From positions 7,237,249-7,301,248 of the forward strand of contig NW_022881603.1 in assembly GCF_003369915.1 (NCBI RefSeq): a DNA stretch of 64,000 nt. The letters are read 5' to 3'. A program made the translations under genes and the position numbers. Source of the stretch: Drosophila miranda (taxonomy: Eukaryota > Arthropoda > Insecta > Diptera > Drosophilidae). Of the stretch, positions 22,157 through 34,760 are shown one piece after another (position 1 is the stretch's first letter; each line of letters starts with the position of its first letter). The notes under the pieces are model-generated. The model saw only the letters and a list, made by a program, of their open reading frames with translations. It had not been told where the DNA came from and searched no databases.

Positions 22157-25100
22157 TTAACTATTTAAGTAGGAGTCACTTTCACACTGATTACGCCAAT
22201 ATGCCCATTTCCTTAATCGGCATGCCTCTATAATGCCCTCATACCGGATTTGACTTATTTGGCAGTTTTCAATGTCATTTAACACATATCTGTCGTTCGG
22301 CAATACCTTTTTGATGATGTACGGACCCCTGTACTTCGGAACAAATTTTTTATTTGTACCTATTGTGGTGTCAATGTTTCTCATTACAACGTAATCGCCT
22401 TCCAAGAACTCAATATGATTTTTGTGATTCCTTTCAAAATACTCTTCACTCTTCTGCTGACAATGCTCGATTTTATCCAAAGATTTCTTACGTACTGATT
22501 CTAAATTGCTTTGAGTTTGGTCTTGTTTATCATCTAAGTATTCTGTTAACCCGTCAATATTACAACCCCTCTGTTGGACTCCGAATAACAACACTGAAGG
22601 CAATTCTTTCGTGGTCGAATGGACTGAGTTATTAATTGCATATTCAGCCTTTATTAAAAGTTTGCTCCAATCTTCGTGATTTATTGGCTCAGTTATTTTG
22701 GCGAGCATAGCTTTCATAGTTCTGTTAACCCGTTCTACCTGACCATTCGCTTGGGGTGAAGCAGTTGCCACTTTCACGTGTTCTATATTATTTTCTAGCA
22801 AAAATGTACTAAATTCTAATGATGTAAAACACGTTCCTCTATCGCTGATAATTCTACGTGGACGACTATAAAATTGAAAATACTTTGAAAAACATGTGTT
22901 GACTTCTTTAGTGCTTGTCGTATTTACAGAAAACAATTTTACAAATTTCGTAAAGGCGTCAATGATAACTAATACATGCTTCTTCTTTGATATAACAGCG
23001 GGAAGTGGTCCAAAATGGTCTACGTGTAAGGTGTCGAATGGGATTGGTCGCTTAGGAATATTGTGAAGTGTTCGATTATTCGCATGTGGGGACTGAAAAC
23101 ATGATACAATTTAAACAATTTCCTATAAACAAATCGATTTTAGATCTCATATTCGGGAACCAATAATGTCTTAAGATTTCTTTCATACATTTCTCGGTTC
23201 CTAAGTGACATAAGTTTTCGTGAACTCTTCTGATTATTTGCGTTTCCATTTCAGCTGGGACATAAAACAGCTCAACGTCGTTCTCACCTATTTTATAAAC
23301 AATTCCGTCGCTCAATGAAAATTTCTTAACAGGTCCATGCTCCAATTGTTCTTTTAATTTTCCTATATGGTTGTCCCTGTTTTGTGTTATCTGAAGCTGA
23401 AGATTAATGTCGTCGCACTCAATCACGGAAACTATTCGGTCTTTGTTATCACTTTCATGAATTGTCACTATTGGTTCATATTCAAAATCTTGATTAAGCG
23501 CTGAAGGATATCTACTTAAGGTGTCCACATGGGACATATATTTTCCACTACGATGTTTTAAAGTGTAATTATAATTTGCTAGTTCTATGGCCCATCTGGC
23601 GATATTTGAATGAAGACGTCCCTTTCCTAAACATAAAACTACTGAGTTACAATCTGTTATAATTCTAAACGGAATCCCTTCTAAATAAATTCGAAATTTC
23701 CTCAATGAATAGATCACAGCTAACGTTTCCAGTTTGAAACTTTCGTATCTTGCCTCTAGCTTTGTCGCTCTCTGTGAAAAATATGCTGTTGGGTGAAACT
23801 TATTGTCATCTTGTTTCTGCAAAAAAATTCCACCAAAGCCTTCACTACTTGCATCACAATGCAATTCTGTTTCTCGATTTGGATTATACAGAGCTAATAC
23901 TGGTGACGAAATCAGTTTTTCTCGAAGATATTCAAAAATTTGTATGCATTTGTCTTGAAGCTCAAACTTAGTTCCAGGTTTTGTAAGTTCTTGTAATGGT
24001 TTTGCTATTTTTGAGTAAGCAGGGATGAAACGCCTAAAATAAGAGAATAATCCCAAAACCTTTTGCATTTCATGGCGATCTTTTGGCAATGGCAGATGCT
24101 TAATGGTTTCTGTGTGTTCACAGTTTGGGCTTATTCCGCTACCAGAAAGGGTATATCCCAAGAACTCAATACTTTCATAACCAAATTGACATTTACTAAC
24201 CTTAATTTCTAGTCGATATTCTGCGAGAATTCTTAAAACTCTACCTACTGTTATAAGATGTTCGTTCAACGACTTGGAACCTATAGCGATATCGTCCATA
24301 TAAACTACTACATTACGCTCGCGAATTAATGGTTGTAAAATGAAATTAATAAATCTCATAAATACTGCTGGTGCATTCATAAGTCCAAAAGGCATTCTTG
24401 TGTATTCATATTGTCCGCTAGGTATGACAAATGCTGTATACTGCACCGAACTCTCTGCTACTTTTACTTGGTGATAACTGTGTTTCAAATCTAAAAGTGT
24501 AAAAATTGTGTTCCCTTCTAATCTCTCTAAGCAGTCGTCTATTAGTGGCAATGGATATCCATCACGAATGCAAATCTTATTAAGCTGTTTGTAATCTACA
24601 CACATTCTTTTTTCCCCTGATTTTTTCTTAACTAATACTATTGCAGAGCTGTAAGGCGATTTACTTTCTCTTATGAAGCCTTTTTTCAATAGTTCATCTA
24701 TTTGGGTATCTACTTCTTTTTTCTCCTGATATGAAAGTCTTCTCGGAACAGTGCGAACAGGTTCTTCTGATTTAAGTTTGAGATTCATTTCGTAGTTATG
24801 TTGAATTGCTGGAATGTTAGTTAAGTCTGAATAGTTAAGTTTTATCAATTCCATGAATTTACTACGTTCTTTATCAGTTCGCTTTGGGTCGATATTATAG
24901 CTGTCCTCTTCTTTTGTTATTTCAATACTATATATATACGGTATATCTATGTCGGTTCTTTCTAATGATTCACTTGCCATATGCTTTTGCTCGTTATCTT
25001 TCAATAAAAGGTCAATGTTATTACAATTCAATTGGTCACTAATCTTATTCTCATAATTTTCATCCTTTAATAATCCATTCTTATTGATATCTGATAACAT

Positions 25101-26810
25101 CATCTCACTATCTCTATTTGTCAATACTACATTTTCAATTTGGTCACTCTCAATGTTCACTAATACTCTATTTTTATCTAAGTCACTGTTCACTAATACT
25201 CTAATTTCATCTAAGTCACTGTTCACTAATACTCTATTTTCATCTAAGTCACTGTTCACTAATACTCTATTTTCATCTAAGTCACTGTTCACTAATACTC
25301 TATTTTCATCTAAGTCACTGTTCACTAATACCCTATTTTCATCTAAGTCACTGTTTACTAATACTCTATTTTCAATTGAGACCATATTGCTTTGCGTAAC
25401 TCGCTTTACATTTTCAAAAATTAATTTTATTCCATAATTTTCAAGGAAACTGCGCCCCAGAAGGACATTACACGAAATATAGTTGTTTGGTACAACGAAA
25501 AATATAAGTTCTTTTTCAATGTTATGAAAAACTAAATTGACAATTATTTTTCCAAAAATGCTTATTCTCGAACCGTTAACTCCAAAATACTCTGTCGGTC
25601 TTAGTACACCATCAAAATTTTCATAAGGTATCGCCGAGCGCTGCATTAAATTAATAGCGCTACCGGTGTCCAACATGCCAGAAAGAAATTTAATTTAATA
25701 CCTGCGTTTTATATCAGTGTAAAAATATACCCCTACCTGATTAACAATAGGAACAAAAATATTGTTCTCCTCTCTGTCATCCATTGGCGGGTTGCTGGCT
25801 GTACCCACGGATCGCTGGGTTGGCATAGGCTTCTGTTGGCAATCCTTCACCTGGTGCTGCATGGATCCACACTGGAAACACGATCCCTTCTCCCGCTTAG
25901 GTGCGGGACACGATGAAGCATAATGGCCATGTGCTGAACAATTATAGCAGCGCACCTGGCTCCGGTCATTTCCGGAAGCGGTCATCCCAGTGCGCTTAAA
26001 ATTCGTCTGGGTACTCTTCCTCAAAGCTTCGTATTGTCGAGCTAGCTCCTTAAGTTTTCCGATGGTCGACGCTGAATACAATAAGGCGATACTGGAAGAT
26101 CGATCACGAAAACCATCAACGATGAACTGCACTGTCAATTTCTCTTCGATGTCGGCACGCATAGTAATTTCTTCCATGCGAAGAATATATCCCATTACGG
26201 AGTTTTTCTCCGGGTTGAAAAAGGTTTCCTTCAACAGAAGTACCACGTCGGCAGTTAAATTGCTGCGGCCAAAAGTTTTTAGGAAGTTTCCCTTAAACTC
26301 GTCGTAAGTCTTTGATTTGTCGACACGCATGAACAAGTCCGCCTCTGTTCCCGCCTTCATCAACATGCGCACACAACGAAGCTTAAAATTGTTGCTTTCG
26401 TTCACGCCTCCGCAAATCCCTGGAAAATTCAAGACCCATTCAGAGGCTTCATCATTTTCACTGGCAGAAAAAGGGGCAATAAGTTGCTTGACCATTCGGA
26501 TGTCATCGGTCATATAGTTGTCCATTACCATTAAAGCAGCCAGTTTCTTCTTTTTCTCAGCCACCCTTATTGCGGCGTCAAGTAATTCTTCTTCTTTCAT
26601 ATCGTCGATCTGCTCATTTTCAGACACTTTTCCATCCGATTCAATATCCGATTTATTCACCGGACTTTCAGAAACTTCGTCCATTCCACCACTTATGGCA
26701 AGCTAACGAAGTTGCCTTAGTGTTGCGCTGGCTGGAAAAATGATCTCCTTCTCCAGCAACCACTCTACAATTTTTTCTTTGTCAATGTTTGCCATGGTTT
26801 CCTCGGCCAT
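22157..26810 (-). pseudogene. Retrotransposon copy E gag-pol, two stops and one frameshift
   Basis: Full-length without the Gag deletion but heavily broken. A Lys codon near the Gag start is a stop (26703-26705). A Gln codon just before the protease is a stop (25695-25697). The same two-base integrase frameshift as in copy D lies near 23084-23089. Open pieces are 25695-26684 (Gag), 23076-25676 (protease to integrase N-terminus) and 22157-22936 (integrase core and C-terminus). The pol part differs from copy D at only a few residues (for example NSS/NNS and GDF/GDY). The Gag part carries its own change, NFPGICGG instead of NFERICGG. Confidence 0.9.
25155..25374 (-). repeat. 33-bp coding minisatellite in copy E (6.67 units)
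   Basis: Same unit order as in copies B-D and F. Confidence 0.95.
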
Positions 26811-26829
26811 TTATAAAATGTGGAAAATA

Positions 26830-27218
26830 CTCGTTGTCGGGGATGCCAGTAGACAAATACTTATGTAGGCAGATACTTTAAAGGGCTACGATCCCACTTC
26901 TGAAGTTATTGGCGCAAAAGGTCCACGGATGTTTCGTGCTTTTTATGATTTTATTTTTACTTAATTCTTTTCAACCTCCTCGTCTTGTTTCTGCGAACTA
27001 GAACTATGAGAGAACGGGTGATCGGAGCTGGGGTTGAATGAACACTTTTGGCGGTATCGACAAGACGAGGAGGTTGAAAAGAATTAAGTAAAAATAAAAT
27101 CATAAAAAGCACGAAACATCCGTGGACCTTTTGCGCCAATAACTTCAGAAGTGGGATCGTAGCCCTTTAAAGTATCTGCCTACATAAGTATTTGTCTACT
27201 GGCATCCCCGACAACGAG
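26830..27218. repeat. Exact 158-bp inverted repeat with 73-bp spacer in the E-F LTR
   Basis: Left arm 26830-26987 and right arm 27061-27218 are exact reverse complements by base-by-base reading. The spacer 26988-27060 is itself the inverted form of the LTR segment that normally follows the left arm. The inverted piece includes a second, oppositely oriented PBS. An inverted copy of 231 bp has therefore replaced the normal LTR stretch. Confidence 0.95.
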
Positions 27219-27309
27219 TCGGATGATAATTCATATCGATACTTACGATATTTCGTACAACATTAATAGTAAATACAATTGTAGAGTTATAATACTAAAC
27301 AATCTAACA
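26904..27309 (-). repeat. Rearranged LTR between copies E and F
   Basis: 406 bp by homology, 150 bp longer than the other LTRs. Its middle has been replaced by an inverted copy of the leader, PBS and R/U5-side sequence (see the inverted repeat at 26830-27218). The outer part, with ACAACATTAATAG and the LTR end TGTTAG, is normal. The 17-mer follows at 27310-27326. Confidence 0.85.
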
Positions 27310-27396
27310 GCTCGGCCATCCTGACAATTAGATCGCCCTCGATCGTAAATATGTAATTAAGAGTAATTTTAATTTAATGTGTATATATATAAATTG

Positions 27397-30300
27397 TTAA
27401 CTATTTAAGTAGGAGTCACTTTCACACTGATTACGCCAATATGCCCATTTCCTTAATCGGCATGCCTCTATAATGCCCTCATACGGGATTTGACTTATTT
27501 GGCAGTTTTCAATGTCATTTAACACATATCTGTCGTTCGGCAATACCTTTTTGATGATGTACGGACCCCTGTACTTCGGAACAAATTTTTTATTTGTACC
27601 TATTGTGGTGTCAATGTTTCTCATTACAACGAAATCGCCTTCCAAGAACTCAATATGATTTTTGTGATTCCTTTCAAAATACTCTTCACTCTTCTGCTGA
27701 CAATGCTCGATTTTATCCAAAGATTTCTTACGTTCTGATTCTAAATTGCTTGGAGTTCGGTCTTGTTTATCATCTAAGTATTCTGTTAACCCGTCAATAT
27801 TACAACCCCTCTGTTGGACTCCGAATAACAACACTGAAGGCAATTCTTTCGTGGTCGAATGGACTGAGTTATTAATTGCATATTCAGCCTTTATTAAAAG
27901 TTTGCTCCAATCTTCGTGATTTATTGGCTCAGTTATTTTGGCGAGCATAGCTTTCATAGTTCTGTTAACCCGTTCTACCTGACCATTCGCTTGGGGTGAA
28001 GCAGTTGCCACTTTCACGTGTTCTATATTATTTTCTAGCAAAAATGTACTAAACTGATGTAATGTAATGATGTAAAACACGTTCCTCTATCGCTGATAAT
28101 TCTACGTGGACGACTATAAAATTGAAAATACTTTGAAAAACATGTGTTGACTTCTTTAGTGCTTGTCGTATTTACAGAAAACAATTTTACAAATTTCGTA
28201 AAGACGTCAATGATAACTAATACATGCTTCTTCTTTGATATAACAGCGGGAAGTGGTCCAAAATGGTCTACGTGTAAGGTGTCGAATGGGATTGGTCGCT
28301 TAGGAATATTGTGAAGTGTTCGATTATTCGCATGTGTGGGGACTGAAAACATGATACAATTTAAACAATTTCCTATAAACAAATCGATTTTAGATCTCAT
28401 ATTCGGGAACCAATAATGTCTTAAGATTTCTTTCATACATTTCTCGGTTCCTAAGTGACATAAGTTTTCGTGAACTCTTCTGATTATTTTCGTTTCCATT
28501 TCAGCTGGGACATAAAACAGCTCAACGTCGTTCTCACCTATTTTATAAACAATTCCGTCGCTCAATGAAAATTTCTTAACAGGTCCATGCTCCAATTGTT
28601 CTTTTAATTTTCCTATATGGTTGTCCCTGTTTTGTGTTATCTGAAGCTGAAGATTAATGTCGTCGCACTCAATCACGGAAACTATTCGGTCTTTGTTATC
28701 ACTTTCATGAATTGTCACTATTGGTTCATATTCAAAATCTTGATTAAGCGCTGAAGGATATCTACTTAAGGTGTCCACATGGGACATATATTTTCCACTA
28801 CGATGTTTTAAAGTGTAATTATAATTTGCTAGTTCTATGGCCCATCTGGCGATATTTGAATGAAGACGTCCCTTTCCTAAACATAAAACTACTGAGTTAC
28901 AATCTGTTATAATTCTAAACGGAATCCCTTCTAAATAAATTCGAAATTTCCTCAATGAATAGATCACAGCTAACGTTTCCAGTTTGAAACTTTCGTATCT
29001 TGCCTCTAGTTTTGTCGCTCTCTGTGAAAAATATGCTGTTGGGTGAAACTTATTGTCATCTTGTTTCTGCAACAAAATTCCACCAAAGCCTTCACTACTT
29101 GCATCACAATGCAATTCTGTTTCTCGATTTGGATTATACAGAGCTAATACTGGTGACGAAATCAGTTTTTCTCGAAGATATTCAAAAATTTGTATGCATT
29201 TGTCTTGAAGCTCAAACTTAGTTCCAGGTTTTGTAAGTTCTTGTAATGGTTTTGCTATTTTTGAGTAAGCAGGGATGAAACGGCTAAAATAAGAGAATAA
29301 TCCCAAAACCTTTTGCATTTCATGGCGATCTTTTGGCAATGGCAGATGCTTAATGGTTTCTGTGTGTTCACAGTTTGGGCTTATTCCGCTACCAGAAAGG
29401 GTATATCCCAAGAACTCAATACTTTCATAACCAAATTGACATTTACTAACCTTAATTTCTAGTCGATATTCTGCGAGAATTCTTAAAACTCTACCTACTG
29501 TTATAAGATGTTCGTTCAACGACTTGGAACCTATAGCGATATCGTCCATATAAACTACTACATTACGCTCGCGAATTAATGGTTGTAAAATGAAATTAAT
29601 AAATCTCATAAATACTGGTGGTGCATTCATAAGTCCAAAAGGCATTCTTGTGTATTCATATTGTCCGCTAGGTATGACAAATGCTGTATACTGCACCGAA
29701 CTCTCTGCTACTTTTACTTGGTGATAACTGTGTTTCAAATCCAAAAGTGTAAAAATTGTGTTCCCTTCTAATCTCTCTAAGCAGTCGTCTATTAGTGGCA
29801 ATGGATATCCATCACGAATGCAAATCTTATTAAGCTGTTTGTAATCTACACACATTCTTTTTTCCCCTGATTTTTTCTTAACTAATACTATTGCAGAGCT
29901 GTAAGGCGATTTACTTTCTCTTATGAAGCCTTTTTTCAATAGTTCATCTATTTGGGTATATACTTCTTTTTTCTCCTGATATGAAAGTCTTCTCGGAACA
30001 GTGCGTACAGGTTCTTCTGATTTAAGTTTGAGATTCATTTCGTAGTTATGTTGAATTGCTGGAATGTTAGTTAAGTCTGAATAGTTAAGTTTTATCAATT
30101 CCATGAATTTACTACGTTCTTTATCAGTTCGCTTTGGGTCGATATTATAGCTGTCCTCTTCTTTTGTTATTTCAATACTATATATACACGGTATATCTAT
30201 GTCGGTTCTTTCTAATGATTCACTTGCCATATGCTTTTGCTCGTTATCTTTCAATAAAAGGTCAATGTTATTACAATTCAATTGGTCACTAATCTTATTC

Positions 30301-32060
30301 TCATAATTTTCATCCTTTAATAATCCATTCTTATTGATATCTGATAACATCATCTCACTATCTCTATTTGTCAATACTACATTTTCAATTTGGTCACTCT
30401 CAATGTTCACTAATACTCTATTTTTATCTAAGTCACTGTTCACTAATACTCTAATTTCATCTAAGTCACTGTTCACTAATACTCTATTTTCATCTAAGTC
30501 ACTGTTCACTAATACTCTATTTTCATCTAAGTCACTGTTCACTAATACTCTATTTTCATCTAAGTCACTGTTCACTAATACCCTATTTTCATCTAAGTCA
30601 CTGTTTACTAATACTCTATTTTCAATTGAGACCATATTGCTTTGCGTAACTCGCTTTACATTTTCAAAAATTAATTTTATTCCATAATTTTCAAGGAAAC
30701 TGCGCTCCAGAAGGACATTACACGAAATATAGTTGTTTGGTACAACGAAAAATATAAGTTCTTTTTCAATGTTATGAAAAACTAAATTGACAATTATTTT
30801 TCCAAAAATGCTTATTCTCGAACCGTTAACTCCAAAATACTCTGTCGGTCTTAGTACACCATCAAAATTTTCATAAGGTATCGCCGAGCGCTGCATCAAA
30901 TTAATAGCGCTACCGGTGTTTAACATGCCAGAAAGAAATTTAATTTGATACCTGCGTTTCAAATCAGTGTAAAAATATAACCCTACCTGATTAACAATAG
31001 GAACAAAAATATTGTTCTCCTCTCTGTCGTCCATTGGCGGGTTGCTGGCTGTACCCACGGATCGCTGGGTTGACATAGGCTTCTGTTGGCAATCCTTCAC
31101 CTGGTGCTGCATGGATCCACACTGGAAACACGATCCCTTCTCCCGCTTAAGTGCGGGACACGATGAAGCATAATGTCCATGTGCTGAACAATTATAGCAG
31201 CGCACCTGGCTCCGGTCATTTCCGGAAGCGGTCATCCCAGTGCGCTTAAAATTCGCCTGGGTAATCTTCCTCGAAGCTTCGTATTGTCGAGCTAGCTCCT
31301 TAAGTTTTCCGATGGTCGACGCTGAATACAATAAGGCGATACTGGAAGATCGATCACGAAAACCATCAACGATGAACTGCACTGTCAATTTCTCTTCGAT
31401 GTCGGCACGCATAGCAATTTCTTCCATGCGAAGAATATATCCCATTACGGAGTTTTTCTCCGTGTTGAAAAAGGTTTCCTTCAACAGAAGTACCACGTCG
31501 GCAGTTGAATTGCTGCGGCCAAAAGTTTTTAGGAAGTTTCCCTTAAACTCGTCGTAAGTCTTTGATTTGTCGACACGCATGAACAAGTCCGCCTCTGTTC
31601 CCGCCTTCATCAACATGCGCACACAACGAAGCTTAAAATTGTTGCTTTCGTTCACGCCTCCGCAAATCCGTTCAAAATTCAAGACCCATTCAGAGGCTTC
31701 ATCATTTTCACTGGCAGAAAAAGGGGCAATAAGTTGCTTGACCATTCGGATGTCATCGATCATATAGTTGTCCATTACCATTAAAGCAGCCAGTTTCTTC
31801 TTTTTCTCAGCCATCCTTATTGCGGCGTCAAGTAATTCTTCTTCTTTCATATCGTCGATCTGCTCATTTTCAGACACTTTTCCATCCGATTCAATATCCG
31901 ATTTATTCACCGGACTTTCAGAAACTTCGTCCATTCCACCACTTATGGCAAGCTTACGAAGTTGCCTTAGTGTTGCGCTGGCTGGACAAATGATCTCCTT
32001 CTCCAGCAACCACTCTACAATTTTTTCTTTGTCAATGTTTGCCATGGTTTCCTCGGCCAT
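27397..32060 (-). pseudogene. Retrotransposon copy F gag-pol, integrase frameshift and protease mutation
   Basis: Gag to integrase core is open over 28035-32060 (1341 codons). An 8-base net insertion near 28054-28065 breaks the frame inside the integrase core after the second catalytic Asp (DRGTCF). The rest of integrase is open at 27397-28080. The protease active-site motif reads LNTGS instead of LDTGS, so the catalytic Asp is lost. Gag is full-length with several private changes (PALKREKG, KITQANF). RT (YMDD) and RNase H look intact. This is the most 5' element, bordering unique DNA. Confidence 0.9.
30405..30624 (-). repeat. 33-bp coding minisatellite in copy F (6.67 units)
   Basis: Same unit order as in copies B-E. 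Confidence 0.95.
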
Positions 32061-32153
32061 TTATAAAATGTGGAAAATACTCGTTGTCGGGGATGCCAGT
32101 AGACAAATACTTATGTAGGCAGATACTTTAAAGGGCTACGATCCCACTTCTGA

Positions 32154-32421
32154 AGTTATTGGCGCAAAAGGTCCACGGATGTTTCGTGCTTTTTATGATT
32201 TTATTTTTACTTAATTCTTTTCAACCTCCTCGTCTTATCGATACCGCCAAAAGTGTTCATTCAACCCCAGCACCGATCACCCGTTCTCTCATAGTTCTGC
32301 GAACTAGAACTATCGGATGATAATTCATATCGATACTTACGATATTTCGTACAATGTTAATAGTAAATACAATTGTAGAGTTATAATACTAAACAATCTA
32401 ACAATACTAAACAATCTAACA
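32154..32421 (-). repeat. Outer (5') LTR of copy F with an 18-bp terminal duplication
   Basis: The LTR runs 32154-32403 (250 bp, six less than the others because the internal hairpin lost one TAGTTC). The last 18 bases are then repeated at 32404-32421, followed by unrelated AT-rich DNA. The 17-mer seen beside the other LTRs is missing. This edge is the best evidence in the window for where the LTR ends. Confidence 0.8.
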
Positions 32422-32876
32422 ATTTTATTATTTTTATTGTATTTACTTTATTACTCAATTAAAATTTAGTTGGGACACATTTGGTTTTTGGTTTTTCATC
32501 TTGTATAATAGGTATGCTGTCATTTGTATCTGTTTAATCCTGTTTTCTCCTTCAGTTATCCACAAATATGTATCTGCCTTACACATTTGCTGGCTTAGAT
32601 GCCTATAGATGCTGGTTTTCATATGCAATTCACTTGAATTTGACGTTGATCTTTAATATACTCGTAATTTCAATTCTCTCCGCTAGTTTACATTAATTAA
32701 TTTGAATTTTAAACATTTATGTAGTGGCTTAGGCTGCCGGTTGCGGGCTGTAGCTTAAAAGTTTACCAATTCAACTTGCTCTAATACTTGTATTTGGTTT
32801 GTATAGTTATATAAGTATATGTGGTTCAGTTTCCCCGCTGTCTTTTTTGGGGCTTCCCTTTCGGCTATATGTGTTT
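32422..32876. other. AT-rich unique DNA between the array and the first DINE-1-like copy
   Basis: About 455 bases without a coding frame, RNA gene or recognisable repeat. It is the right flank of the retrotransposon array. No target-site duplication can be tested, because the left end of the array is lost. Confidence 0.6.
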
Positions 32877-33936
32877 TTATACCCGATACTCAAAATGAGT
32901 ATTGGGGTATATTAGATTTGTGGTAAAAGTGGATGTGTGTAACGTCCAGAAGGAATCGTTTCCGACCCCATAAAGTATATATATTCTTGATCAGCATCAA
33001 TAGCCGAGTCGATTGAGCCATGTCTGTCTGTCCGTCTGTCCGTCCGTCCGTCCGTCTGTCCGTCTGTCCGTCCCTATTAGCGCCTAGTGCTCAAAGACTA
33101 TAAGAGCTAGAGCAACGATGTTTTGGATCCAGACTTCTCTGATATGGCACTGCTACAAAAATATTTCAAAACTTCGCCCCGCCCACTTCCGCCACCACAA
33201 AGGACGAAAATCTGTGGCATCCACAATTTTAAAGATATGAGAAAACCAAAAACGTAGAATTGTAGAGAATGACCATATCTTTAATGACCATATTATTATT
33301 ATAGCCAGCATCAAGAAAACAATTTCATTTTTTCTCGCCCTGTCTCTCTCTAACACACACGTAGCATAGGCGGCTTTGCTTAGAGTAAAACATTAGCGCC
33401 TAGATCTCAGAGACTACAAAAGCTAGAGCAACAAAATTTGGTATCCACACTCCTAATATATCGGACCGAGACGAGTTTGTTTCAAAATTTCGCCACACCC
33501 CCTTCCGCCCCCGCAAAGGACGAAAATCAGGGGATATTCAAAAATCTCAAAGACTATTAAGGCTATAGTAACCAAATTTGGTATCCGCACTCCTGTTAGA
33601 TCTTACTATAAAACGTGTATCTCAAAATTTCGCCCCATTCCTTTTCGCCCACACAAAGGACGAAAATCTGTTGCATCCACAATATTGCACATTCGAGAAA
33701 ACTAAAAACGCAGAATCATAGATAATGATCATATCTATTAGATTGCTGAATCTGGATCAGATCAGATCATTTTTATAGCCAAAAGGAACAAATCAATTTG
33801 CACTGGCTACGCAGCCCCCGACGTCACGCTCAGACTGATTTTCTGTCTATCTCGCACGCACTCTTTGTCGTGTCGTTTAATATTAGCGGCGTAGAGTTGC
33901 GGTGTCCGCTGCAACTCACAACGTTCCCCCTCGTTT
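32877..33936 (+). mobile_element. DINE-1-like (Helentron-associated) element, copy 1
   Basis: Starts TTATACCCGATACT, with the stem ATACTC-AAAAT-GAGTAT, then an AT-rich block, a (GTCY)n tract (33021-33074), three degenerate internal repeats, GA/CT-rich tracts and a terminal hairpin (GAGTTGCGG... GCAACTC), and ends CCTCGTTT. This copy has lost the 3' subterminal inverted repeat: GGCG is joined directly to TAGAGTTGCGG near 33891. The family is non-autonomous and has no coding capacity. Confidence 0.85.
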
Positions 33937-34760
33937 CTCTTGTTAAGTAGACAAATTGGTAATACCCTTGGTAGAAAAACGAAAATTGTGCCACCAGATT
34001 AGTTATCGCCTTTCGATTTGCTTTGGTTTATCCATCCATCAGTTTCCATACATACTCGTATTTATATATATAGAGAGACCAGAGGCTGAAAAATTGTTGT
34101 GTGTTGACGTTTCGTAGCTGCTTCCTGTTGCTCGGATACCCCTAGTGTGAAACACCAACATCGAGTTTCATCGGTTATAATTCATGTTCTTCGTGTTTAT
34201 GTTTTTATATATCTTCATGTAGGTACAATTACAATTCTTTGACTTTTGGCTTTGGCCAGACAAAACGGAAAAATGTTTTCCCAAAAATGTGTTCAGCATT
34301 TTCCTTGCATTTGTCGATTTGTCTACAATAAATGTTTATGGAACATCGTGCCTTTAATTACCATTTTTGTTATTGTAACATTTAGTATTACTTTGCAAAT
34401 TCAACTTGTTTTCTTTTAACGTTTTTAGTTAGCTTTAGTTAAGGTTTAGTTACTGTTTTGGGATTGCTTTGGTAGATCCTAAGTTCGAAAACCGAAATTA
34501 AATTTAATTAAATATTAATTAACTCAGTTTTTCCGATTAATTGAGAAACTTTCAAATAGCAAGAAACGCCCGAAAATCAAACAATGCTCCCTTCAGCTCT
34601 TTAAAGCTAAGCAAAATCATCCTTATGGTAGCTAATATGTATTGTATAGTTATTATGAGATTTTCTTTGGTTTTCCATTAAGTTAAACGTACATTCACTT
34701 AAAAGATTACAACTGTGTGCCCTCGTCTCGATCGGCCTTTTGCACATTTACAATTTTCCC
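33937..34760 (-). other. Probable 3' UTR and 3' flank of the igl-like gene
   Basis: AT-rich non-coding DNA downstream of the stop codon at 34761-34763 of the - strand gene. Two weak ATTAAA-type poly(A) signals can be read on the - strand (TTTAAT near 34352 and 34503 on +). No canonical AATAAA was found on the - strand. Assignment as UTR is inference from position. Confidence 0.45.

Larger units (their letters stand above)
2528..32421 (-). mobile_element. Six-copy head-to-tail array of a Ty3/gypsy retrotransposon with shared LTRs
   Basis: Copies A to F lie in one orientation on the - strand. Each internal region is separated from the next by one LTR only. Gag starts lie at 6988, 12064, 16885, 21720, 26810 (ATG position) and 32060. 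Pol stops lie at 7425, 12501, 17322, 22157 and 27397 for B to F. Each element encodes Gag with two CCHC knuckles, protease, RT, RNase H and integrase in one frame. The pol stop lies close to the LTR, so there is no env gene. The PBS resembles the 3' end of tRNA-Leu, which fits the mdg3/micropia lineage. The family name is inference. Confidence 0.93.
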
